Position numbers and translations under genes: made by a program. This document shows positions 44,116 to 53,900 of a stretch of 64,000 nt of DNA, piece by piece (position 1 is the first letter of the stretch; every line of letters starts with the position of its first letter). Location of the stretch: positions 248,001 through 312,000 of the forward strand of contig NZ_JANKBZ010000001.1 in the NCBI RefSeq assembly GCF_024623785.1. Direction: 5' to 3'. The notes under the pieces are model-generated. The model was not told the origin of the DNA. It did not search any database and was given only the letters and a program-made list of their open reading frames with translations. Source of the DNA: Archangium lipolyticum. Lineage in GTDB: Bacteria; Myxococcota; Myxococcia; Myxococcales; Myxococcaceae.

Positions 44116-46095
44116 ATGACTTTCGAAGGCCGGAGAACTCCCATGGGCACCCTTTTCCCGACGCCCCTCACCCTCGGCCACCTGGCCCTGGCGGCACTGG
44201 CGCGGCAGATCGCCGCCGCCGATGACACCCACCTCGAGACCCAGGTCCTGCGCCAGACCAAGGCCCTGGTGGAGGCCCAGCACTCCGACTGGCTCGCGGG
44301 CGCACGGGCCCGCATGGAGGAGCCCGCCCCCGTGGACGTGCCCCTCGTGCGGCTCGGCCGGGAGCTGGGCCTCACCCTCCTGGAGCAGCTCGCCGTGGCG
44401 CTCGCCGCGGCCGTGGAGGAGGAGCAGCTGGTGGGCCGCGTCCTCGCCTACATCCAGTCCCCCACCGGCACCTCCCGTCCCATGTTGGGCCTCATCGCCT
44501 CGGCCCTCGCCGAGGCGGCTCCCCCGGGCATCACCCCCCTGCACGCCCTCTCCAATGGCGCCGCCTTCCAGAGCCGGCTCCTCTCCCGGCTCGGCACGGA
44601 GGAACCCCTCGCCGAGCAGTCCTTCGCGCTCCCCCTGCCCCTCTACCTCGCCCTCCGGGGCCAGGATGGTGCGTGGCCCGGGACGACGCTCGGGCTCGGC
44701 GCCTACCCCGAGGTCCCCCTGCCGGCCTCCGTCCTCGAGCAGGTGCGCCGCCACGCGGACACCCTCGCCACCCAGCCGCGGAGCGCGCTGCTGCTGCGCG
44801 GCGCCTCGCCGGCCGAGACCCGCACCGTGGCGTCCGCGCTGGCCGCCGCCCTGGGCCGCCGCCCTCTCTTCATCGAGACCGACCGGCTCGACGCGCTCGG
44901 CCCCTATCTCCAACTGCGCTCGCTGCTGCCCGTGTTCTGCTTCGACCTGGCCCCTGGCGAGCGCAAGCTGGTGCCGCTGCTGCCCTTCTACGACGGCCCC
45001 GTCCTGCTCACCTGCGGACCGGAGGGTAACCTCGAATGGCCCACGGGCAGCATGCTCCCCTGGTCCCTGCCCATGCCCGGACGGGACGAGCGCCGTGCGC
45101 TCTGGGAGACGTCGCTGGGTGATGCCGCGCTGGCCGAGCACCTCGCCAGCGCCCACCGCCACCGTGCCGGGAGGATCGCCCACCTGGGCCGCATGGCGCG
45201 GCGCCACGCCGCCGTGCGGGGCCTGTCCAGACCCGAGGAGCGGGATCTGCTGGACGCGGCGTGGTCGGACGAGGGAGGCGGGCTGGGCGCGCTGGCCCAG
45301 GCCCTGCCCGAGCGCATCAGCGACCAGGCCCTGGTGGCCCCTCCCGCCATCTCCGCCGAGCTCGAGGCGCTGCTGCTGCGCTGCCGCTCGCGGGACGGGC
45401 TGGCCGAGGGGCTCGGCGCCTCCGCCACGACGCGCTACCGCACCGGGGTGACGGCGCTGCTGGTGGGCCCCTCCGGCACGGGCAAGACGCTGGCGGCGGG
45501 CTGGCTCGCCACGCGGCTGGGCATGCCGCTGTACCGGGTGGACCTGGCCAGCGTGACGAGCAAGTACATCGGCGAGACGGAGAAGAACCTCGCCCAGCTC
45601 TTCGCACGCGCCGAGCACGCCGAGGTAATGCTCCTGTTCGACGAGGCGGACTCGCTCTTCGGCCGGCGCACGGACATCCGGGACTCCAACGACCGCTTCG
45701 CCAACGCGCAGACCAACTACCTGCTCCAGCGCATCGAGTCCTTCGATGGGGTGGCGCTCCTGACGAGCAACAGCAAGGGCCGGTTCGATCCGGCCTTCAT
45801 GCGCCGGCTGGACGCGATCATCGAGTTCCCCATGCCGGGGCCGGAGGAGCGGCGCGCGCTCTGGCTGTCACACCTGGGCGAGGGGCACCAGGTGGCACCC
45901 AAGGACCTGAACCGGCTGGCCGCCATGGCGGAGCTGAGCGGCGGGCACATCCGCAACGCCGTGCTGCTCGCGGCGGTGCTGGCACGCGGGGAGGGACGGC
46001 CCATCGAATACGCCGATCTCTTGAGGGGCTTCGCGAGCGAATACAGGAAGCTGGGGCGGCACGTTCCAACGGAGCTGCGCCCGGGCGGCAACTGA
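44116..46095 (+). CDS. AAA+ ATPase of the injection locus (Afp15-like)
   Basis: 659 residues. Walker A GPSGTGKT at 451-458, Walker B LLFDEAD with DE at 509-510, sensor-1 TSN, and the arginine-finger region MRRLD. The N-terminal 400 residues are an alpha-helical adaptor domain (PLVRLGRELGLTLLEQLAVA). Afp15-type ATPases are needed for particle assembly or sheath handling. Candidate starts are GTG 44104 (overlapping the previous stop), ATG 44116 (TGAGGG upstream) and ATG 44143 (GGAG 7 bases upstream); I chose 44116 as intermediate. Confidence 0.92.
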   Translation: MTFEGRRTPMGTLFPTPLTLGHLALAALARQIAAADDTHLETQVLRQTKALVEAQHSDWLAGARARMEEPAPVDVPLVRLGRELGLTLLEQLAVALAAAVEEEQLVGRVLAYIQSPTGTSRPMLGLIASALAEAAPPGITPLHALSNGAAFQSRLLSRLGTEEPLAEQSFALPLPLYLALRGQDGAWPGTTLGLGAYPEVPLPASVLEQVRRHADTLATQPRSALLLRGASPAETRTVASALAAALGRRPLFIETDRLDALGPYLQLRSLLPVFCFDLAPGERKLVPLLPFYDGPVLLTCGPEGNLEWPTGSMLPWSLPMPGRDERRALWETSLGDAALAEHLASAHRHRAGRIAHLGRMARRHAAVRGLSRPEERDLLDAAWSDEGGGLGALAQALPERISDQALVAPPAISAELEALLLRCRSRDGLAEGLGASATTRYRTGVTALLVGPSGTGKTLAAGWLATRLGMPLYRVDLASVTSKYIGETEKNLAQLFARAEHAEVMLLFDEADSLFGRRTDIRDSNDRFANAQTNYLLQRIESFDGVALLTSNSKGRFDPAFMRRLDAIIEFPMPGPEERRALWLSHLGEGHQVAPKDLNRLAAMAELSGGHIRNAVLLAAVLARGEGRPIEYADLLRGFASEYRKLGRHVPTELRPGGN

Positions 46096-46113
46096 AGACG
46101 AGAGGGACGACGG

Positions 46114-47892
46114 ATGTCAGAGATCCTGCAGGATGCCGGCGGTACCACCACGAGGCCGCCCGCCATCATCGAGGGCGAGCGCGCCCATGCCCATGTGATT
46201 CCCGCCACGGATGACGGCTCGAGCGGCCCGATCGAGGTGGGCTTCCCCGTCAACTTCTTCGGGAAGTTCTACACGCACCTCTTCATCAACACGAACGGCA
46301 ACGTCACCTTCGGGGAGCCCCTGTACAAGTACATGCCCGCCGGGCTGGAGGTGAAGTCCGGGCTGCCACCCATCATCGCTCCCTTCCTGGCGGACGTGGA
46401 TACGCGAGCCAAGGATTCGGGGCGCATCGGGTACGGCACCGTGATGTTCGAGGGCCGCGTGGCCCTCTGCGTGAACTGGCTCTCCGTCGGCTACCACCGG
46501 GAGCGTACCGACAAGCTCAACAGCTTCCAGCTCCTGTTGGTGGACCGGGGTGACGCGGGGCTGGGCGATTTCGACATCGTCATGAACTACGACCGCCTGG
46601 AGTGGGAGTCCGGAAGCTCCACCCGAGGGACGGGAGGCCTGGGAGGGCGGACCGCGGCGGCGGGCCTCTCGGCGGGAACGGGCGATGAGCATACCTTCTT
46701 CGAGTTCCCCGGCTCCCACACCCCCGGCGCGCTGCTCGACACCCATGCGGATGGACTGTCCAACACGAGCACGAACAGCGCCGTCGAGGGACGCCACATC
46801 TTCCGGATGCGCAGGGGGAAACTCAACGTCCCGACGAAGCTGCGCGATGGCGCCCATCTCATGCCCCGCGCCGTGCGGCTGACGGATGGCCGGGTACTCG
46901 CCCTGGGCGAGTTCAATCGGGTAGCGGACGTGTTCGACCCTCGCAGTGACACCTGGACGTCCACGAAGCCCACCAACGCCAATCGCCGCCGGCATACGGC
47001 CACGTTGTTGCCGGATGGCCGTGTCCTGGTGACGGGCGGCGAGGACCAACCCAAGACCGCGGAGCTGTACAACCCGAAAGACAACGACTGGACGGCCATC
47101 GCCGACATGAGCGTGGGCCGCGTCGGGCACACGGCCACGTTGCTGGAGAGTGGAAAGGTCCTGGTGATCGGTGGCCAGGAGACCCAGAGCGACTCCTCCA
47201 AGAGGCACGCCTCCGCCGAGCTGTTCGATCCGAAGTCCGGGACCTGGACGGTCATCGCGAATGCCATGAACAGCCCCAGGAGCTGGCATACGGCCACCCT
47301 GCTGCCAGATGGGAACGTGCTGGTCACCGGTGGCGAGAACATCGACACCACCACCCATCAGACCTTCAACCTGGCCTCGGTCGAGCTGTACGACGCGAAG
47401 CTCGGGACCTGGACGCTCGTCGGCGACATGAGCACCGCCCGGCGCGCGCACACCGCCACGCTGCTGAAGTCGGGACAGGTGCTGGTCGTCGGCGGCAAGA
47501 ACGCCACCTCCACCGCCTCGTACGGCTCGGCCGAGCTGTACGACCGCGAGAACAAGGTCTGGACGGCCACGGGCGGCATGGAGCTCCAGCGCTGCAACCA
47601 CACCGCCACCCTGCTGGATTCCGGCCACGTGCTCGTCACCGGCGGCTACCACGCGGGCGGCGACCTGGGAGGCATCCGCAACGCGGTCGAGCTGTACGAC
47701 CCCGTCACCCGGAAATGGAGCACCACCGTCCCCATGGGCGCGGATCGCGAGTTCCACGACGTGGCCCTGCTGACGGATGGCCGGTTGTTGATCGTGGGTG
47801 GTTCGAGCAACATCGGAAAGGGAACGTACGAGCTCTACTACCACCCGCTCATCAGGAGGCAGGAACCGCATCGTGGGGGATGCTGTTCGTAG
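46114..47892 (+). CDS. Nidogen-like plus Kelch-repeat protein
   Basis: 592 residues with no signal peptide. Residues about 25-235 look like a NIDO/nidogen-type domain (GFPVNFFGKFYTHLFINTNG, then PIIAPFLADVDTR and FDIVMNYDRLEWESG). Residues about 245-580 are Kelch-type blades with the repeat HTATLLxxGxVLVxGG (five clear copies plus two imperfect) and AELYD/VELYD turns, so a propeller of six or seven blades is likely. The end is RGGCCS. Nidogen and Kelch modules bind proteins or glycans, so a particle-borne adhesin is plausible. It lies after the ATPase, at the start of the cargo module. Confidence 0.78.
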   Translation: MSEILQDAGGTTTRPPAIIEGERAHAHVIPATDDGSSGPIEVGFPVNFFGKFYTHLFINTNGNVTFGEPLYKYMPAGLEVKSGLPPIIAPFLADVDTRAKDSGRIGYGTVMFEGRVALCVNWLSVGYHRERTDKLNSFQLLLVDRGDAGLGDFDIVMNYDRLEWESGSSTRGTGGLGGRTAAAGLSAGTGDEHTFFEFPGSHTPGALLDTHADGLSNTSTNSAVEGRHIFRMRRGKLNVPTKLRDGAHLMPRAVRLTDGRVLALGEFNRVADVFDPRSDTWTSTKPTNANRRRHTATLLPDGRVLVTGGEDQPKTAELYNPKDNDWTAIADMSVGRVGHTATLLESGKVLVIGGQETQSDSSKRHASAELFDPKSGTWTVIANAMNSPRSWHTATLLPDGNVLVTGGENIDTTTHQTFNLASVELYDAKLGTWTLVGDMSTARRAHTATLLKSGQVLVVGGKNATSTASYGSAELYDRENKVWTATGGMELQRCNHTATLLDSGHVLVTGGYHAGGDLGGIRNAVELYDPVTRKWSTTVPMGADREFHDVALLTDGRLLIVGGSSNIGKGTYELYYHPLIRRQEPHRGGCCS

Positions 47893-47922
47893 AGCCACCG
47901 CACACCAGAAGGCGTACGAGCC

Positions 47923-50900
47923 ATGTCACGGACGTTCGAACCGAGGAAGCGGAAGGCCGAGCCCGAGGAGCTCCAGGAGCGCCTCCAGCATCGTGCCGAA
48001 GCCGCCCAGCAGGAGGTGGCTTCGACGTCCGAGACCGGAACGGTGGGACCCACCAGCTCGCTGCCGCTCTTCCTGGGTGGCCAGCCGCGGGAGTCCTCCG
48101 TCCCGCTCTTCCTCGGCGGTGGGCCCCGGGAGTCCTCCGTCCCGCTCTTCCTGCGTGGCTCCGTTTCCACGCCCACCCCACCGGCTCCCGTTCCGCTCGA
48201 GGAACAAGCACCCTCGGAGGAACAGGAACCCTCGGAGGAACAGGCACCTTCGGAGGAATTGGAGCTCGAATCGGACGAGGCGCTCACCCCAGCCCCCGAG
48301 GCGCTCCCGCCACAGGCGGCAACGGGAGCGGACCTCGCCGCGCCGGAGGTCTCCACGGGCGAATCCCTCGAACCGGGCCCCGTGGTCTCCGGGACGGAGG
48401 GCCTCGCACAGGAGGGTGCGCCTTCCGGTGCCGTGGCCGGGGTGGAGAGCGAGCCCGCCGCCGAACCCGAAGCGGTGACGGACGAAGGCATGGGGACCGG
48501 GCTCACGATGGCCCAGGACTCGCCGCCACCCGAGCCGGAACGGGCCCTCGCACAGTTCCGGACCCAGGTGAGCCGGCGCGTGGAGGCCATTCCCAACCCC
48601 CACGTCAGCGGTGGACCGGGCATGGCGCGGGTCCAGCGCGAGGGAGAGCAGAGCGTCGATCGGGTGCACGTGGTGCGTGTGCGCGTGCCCGCGTCGGCCC
48701 AGCAGCAGGTGCCGCAACTCCCCACGGGCGTGCCCGCCATTCCGGCGGCGACCCCGGAGGAGCCCGTCCCCCACGCCACCTTCCTGGTCGAGCAGGCCTC
48801 GAACCGGACCCTGTCGAACCAGACACTCCCCGCGCTCCAGCTCAGCCCGCGCGGGAACATGCCCCGCCTCGGCCAGCGCCCTCTCTCCGCCGAGAGGCTC
48901 GAGCAGGTCCGGGGTGCCCTCGACGCGGGGCCTCCGGTGAGCGACCCGCGGGACGAGGCGCGCATGCAACTGCTCTCGATCCGCGAGGGGCTCCTGCAGC
49001 GGCAGGAAGTGGCGCCACAAGCCGGCCCTCCCATCATCCTCCAGCAACCGGCGCCGCCCCAGCCGGAGCCCCTGGCCGGACAGGCGCGCACCCAGGCCAT
49101 CGAGGTGTTCGCCAGCCTGATGGCGGACGTGCCCACGACGGCGCGCGACATGCTCCGCGACGTCCGGTTGGCGCTCATGGGGGGAGAGCCGCCCCAGGGG
49201 CAGGAGTCGCTCGGCGAGGCCGAGATGCTTCCCGAGCTCGAGCAGAGCCTCGGCGCGCAGCTTGGCACGATCGCCACCGAGGCGGGCGTGGCGGGCCGGC
49301 AGCTCGACGAGGCCGTCCTCCTGCGGCGTGAGCAGCTCGCGGCGCAGGCCCAGCAAGCGTCATCGGACGTGAACCAGTGCGTGGCCGATCAGACCCAGTC
49401 CCTCTCTTCCGCGGGTCAGGAGCTGTCCAGCACCGTCGCCACCGAGCGGCAACGCCTCGACGCACAGGCCGACGCGGTCCAGGCGAGCCTCGCGGGTGGC
49501 ACCCCCGAGGATCTCGTCCGGGTGAAGCGCGATCGCCTCCTGTCCAACGTCAACCGCATGGCCGCCCGGCAGAGCGCTCGCTACCGCCAGGCCCGGGAGA
49601 CGCGCGAGGCGGAGCTCGCCCCCCGGGAGTCCGAATACACCGGCGCGTACGAGGCCGTCACCCAGCGTGACGTCTTCCAACTGCGGGAGGCGCCTCCCGC
49701 CGACCAGACCCCCGAGCAGCTCCAGGCCCTCATCCAGACCAGCGAGGACTGGGGCCGCGAGCGCCGTGACGAGGTGGTGCGCACCTTCGGTGACTTCCGC
49801 ACGGCCATCCAGCGCGAGTCCCAGTCGTTCACCGAGGGCCTCGACCAGGCCGCCGAACAGGCCCGGGAGGAGATCCGCGATTGGGCCGCCACCCAGACGG
49901 GGGAGACCCGCGGCTTCTTCACGCGCCTGTTCGAGCGCTGGACGGACTGGTCCGAGCAGGCTCGCGCCAACGCCCAGGCCTGGGAGGAGCTGCGCAACCA
50001 GGAGACCGCCGCGCTCGTCGGCGAGCAGCTCGACCTGCTCACGCGGCTGCAGGATGCCGAGGCGCACGGGATTTCAGAGCAGCAGGTACTCGAGGCCAAC
50101 CGCCTGACGCGGGAGCAGGAGGCCGTCGTCCGGGCCTTCTTCCACCGGGACCGGAGCCGTCCCGTCGATCCCATCGCCATCGTCGCGGCCGCGGTCCGCG
50201 CGCGGCTGCTCGCCAGCCGCCGCAGTGAGCTGGAGCAGCGGCTCCGGGCCCTCGTCCTCGAGAGGTGCTCGGTCGACCAGCTCGAGACGATCGGCAACCA
50301 GCGCGGGCCGCTCAACCCGAGCCGCGTTCGCGAGCGTGGCAACGCCATCAACCGGGCGCTCCACGGCGGCATCTTCGGCATGAACGAGACCGAGGCGGCC
50401 ATGGAGCAGCTCGGCGGTCTCAACGAGTTCCAGGCGCTCGCGCTGCGCAAGTACTACAAGGATACATTCGGCGACGAGCTCGACGACGATCTGCGCTCGG
50501 AGCTCCACGAGGGGGAGTTCGACCGGGCACAGGCGCTGCTGTCCGGCCGGCAGGAGGAGGCGCTCGCGGCGCAGCTCTTCTCCGCCACACAGGAGCAGTT
50601 CCTGGGCACGAGCCTCGGCACGGACGAGGCCGCCATCTTCCGGGCCCTGCGCGGGCTCACGCGCGAGCAGCGGGACGCGGTGGAGCGCATCTATCGTGAG
50701 CGCTACCACCAGGATCTGCGCACGGACGTGCTCGAGGATCTGGGCGACTGGACCACCTCGACGACCCACGACACGGAACGGGCCACGGCGCTCTTCGAGC
50801 TCAACGTCGCCCGCGCCGACGCCATCGCGCTCGACCAGGCGCTGTACTTCGGCGGCTCGAGCCGGCGCCAGGACGCGGAGGCCGTCTACCAGCAGATCTC

Positions 50901-53900
50901 CCAGGACGTGCAGCAGCAGGCCCAGCGCGAGGGGTGGACCACCGCGCGGATGCAGGAGGAGATGTCGCGCCGGACCCGGGAGGTCACGCGGGAGTACGAC
51001 GCCCGCTACGCGAACGAGCCCGTGCTCGTCCCGCAGCCCGACGGCAGCTACCAGCAGGTGCCGCGCGGCTCCCTCCAGCAGAGCATCGAGCGCACCACCT
51101 TCGGCGGCGAGCGCGATCTGCTCGTGGCCCTCTCGGAGGCCAACCAGTCCGCGGCCGACGCCGCTCGCATCCGCATCGAGCGCGAGTCGCTGTTCCAATC
51201 CAGCGATACGCAGATCAACAGCACGATCGAGTCCCAGTACACCCGGGCACTCGAGGACACCCGCCGGGATCTCGAGGCGGAGAGACGGGCCCTGCAGGAT
51301 CCCTCGGCGGCTTCGCGGGACCGCGGCGCGGTGTCGCCCGAGGTGGCGGCGCTGGCCCGGCGGCGCGAGGATCTCCAGCGCGACCTGCGCGCACGCGCCG
51401 CCAGCGCACGGCCGCCCTGGGACGAGAACACCTACTTCCGCGAGCAGCAGCTCGTGGAACAGCAGATTGAAGGGGAGATCACCGAGCTCGCCCGCCGCCG
51501 CGCCAGCGGGTACATGACGGCGATGACCGCCGGGTACCAGCAACGGTACGGCGAGACGGTCGAACAGGTGGTTCGCGAGAACGTCCAGAACCAGATCCTC
51601 GGGTTCGGCGGCGACCGGCGCGACGAGGCCCTGACGCGGTTGCGGCAGGGCGGCTACCTGGACGCCTACCAGCAGTTCGACTTCGCCGAGCGCGCCGGAG
51701 AGGGCGATCGCATCCTGCAATCGCTCCAGAACCTGCCTCCGGACGAGCTGCAACGTGTGCGGGAGCGCTGGGAGGCGAACCATCGCGGGCGGAGCTTCGA
51801 CGAGGCCGCGCTCTCGGCCGCCAGCGGCGAGCACTCGGTGGACGTGCAGGTGGCGCTGCGGGGACGGCCCCAGACCCTGGACGAGCTCGTTGCGCAGGAG
51901 TCCATGCGCGTCCAGCTGCAGCGCGACTCCGGCGTGCTCACCGGGTGGGTGGCCGATCCCGAGCGCGCGACGATGGAGCACCGCCTCCAGCAGCTGCGCG
52001 AGCAGCGCGAGCGGCTGAGGGATCCACGGTTGCGCGAGGATCCGGACCGGATGCTCGCCGCCATCGGCGAGACGCGTGTGCACGCGGAGGTCGTCCAGCA
52101 GGCGGCGCAGGATCATCGGGAGGCCGTGGCGTCCGTCACGGAGTCCATCGCGAACGCCGCGTCCATCGCCGTGGCGGTCGTCGTCGGGGCGGTGGGCGCC
52201 ATCTTCACGGGAGGAGCGTCGGCGGCGGTGGCGCTGGCCATCATCGCCTCGCTGGCCTCCACGGCCACCTCCATGGGGACGCGGGCCCTCTTCATGGGGC
52301 GGGCCTACGGCCGCCAGCAGATGTACACGGACATGGCGGTCGGCGTCGTCGACGCGGTGGTGGCGGCGCTCACGGCCGGGATGGGCAACCGGTTGCTGGG
52401 CATCCGCCAGGTCGCCACCAGCGTGGCCGAGCGGCAGGTGGCGCAGCAGGCCCAGCGCCAGATCCTCGCCCGGATGCGCGACTTCACGGTCCGGCAGATG
52501 TCGCGGCTGGGGGATGTGGGGCGTCTCACCCGGTCGGTGCACGCCATCGAGTTCCTCGAGCGGATGGCCGCGCAGGAGGCGAGCTGGTACAGCCGCCTGG
52601 CCGCCCACGCCATCTCGCAGACCGTCGAGAACGTGGTACAGGCGGTTCCCAGCGCGGTGGTGGGCAGCGCGCTCGAGAGCCGCAACTGGGAGGGCGGCAA
52701 CCCGCTCCTCAACATCCTGGGCTCCAGCGGAGAGCAGGTCCTCCACGGCGCGGTCATGGGGCTCGCCATGAGCGGGGCACACGCCTCGGCGGGCCACGTG
52801 TGGGGCTTCATCCGCGGGCCGAGGCTGGGCGTCGACACCCACCCGATGCCACCCGAGCGGCTCACCGGCGAACAGCGGCAGGCGCACCTGCGCGAATACC
52901 TGGAGATGCACCCGGGCCGCACCGAGGCGGACTTCGACGCCACCGTCGCGCGCGAGCACGCCCAGGCCCTGGCCGACTACGAGCAGGCGCGCACCTACCG
53001 CGAGAGCGTACAGGGCGAGGTATCCGACAGCCTGCGCGCCGGGGGGCACCCGGACGTCTCGGATGTCCCCGTCACGGTGCTCGGGCCCATCGAGTTCCAG
53101 CGGCTACGCGCCTCGGGTGACGCGACGATGTCGCCGGACGGGCACGCGGCCATCGTGGTGCGCGACGGGCAGGCGCACGTCGTCATGCGGGCGGGCGCCG
53201 ACCCCGCCTCCGTCCGGGAGCTGGTCTCGCATCTGGCCGAGCGGGTGGAGCCCGGCACGCACGGAAGGACGAAGAACCCCGCCGAGGCGCTGCCGCGCGA
53301 CCTGCGCAACCGCGTCCCCATCGAGGTGAACCCCAAGCTCACGGGAGAGACCGTCCAGGTCCACTACATCGAGCACGATGGGCTCATCGTCGGCACGTGG
53401 ATCGAGATCGGACCGAACGCGCGCGCCATCGACATCGAGATGCACGCCGACACGGCCCGGGCGATGCGCCGGCTGCAGGGCGCGAGCGGGCGCGTCCTGC
53501 GGCTCAAGGACCGGCTCGGCACCTGGTTCGGCCTTCACGGAGAGAAAGCGGGCCCCGGCACGACGGCGTTCGAGGCCCGGCTCGAGGTGGAGAAGCTCCC
53601 GCGCATCATCCAGGAACGGGCGGCCGCGCTCCAACGGGCGGGCGGCATCGACACCCCCGAGGGCCAGCACATCGCCATCGAGATGGCCATGCTGCAGGAC
53701 CAGCTCACCCATTTCGAGCAGGTGGTCCGGTCCATGGAGCTCGAGCCCGGCGTCGGCTACGTCGCGGCCAAGAAGCCCGTTCCCGCCGACTATCCGTCCG
53801 AGGAAGGCCAGCACTGGTTCTGGAGGCGCTCGAATGGCGAGTGGCATCCGGTCCAACGCGCTGACGCTCCGAAACCGGGTGAGCACCAGAGATGGACGCG

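Noticed and set aside
50074-53049. Minus-strand open frame of 991 residues within the effector gene
   Set aside because: Antisense of a GC3-biased coding frame; composition (His, Arg, Pro, Val rich) and lack of domain patterns show it is a shadow. The same applies to the large minus-strand frames at 15017-17356, 30758-33676, 35183-37510 and 39654-42119.
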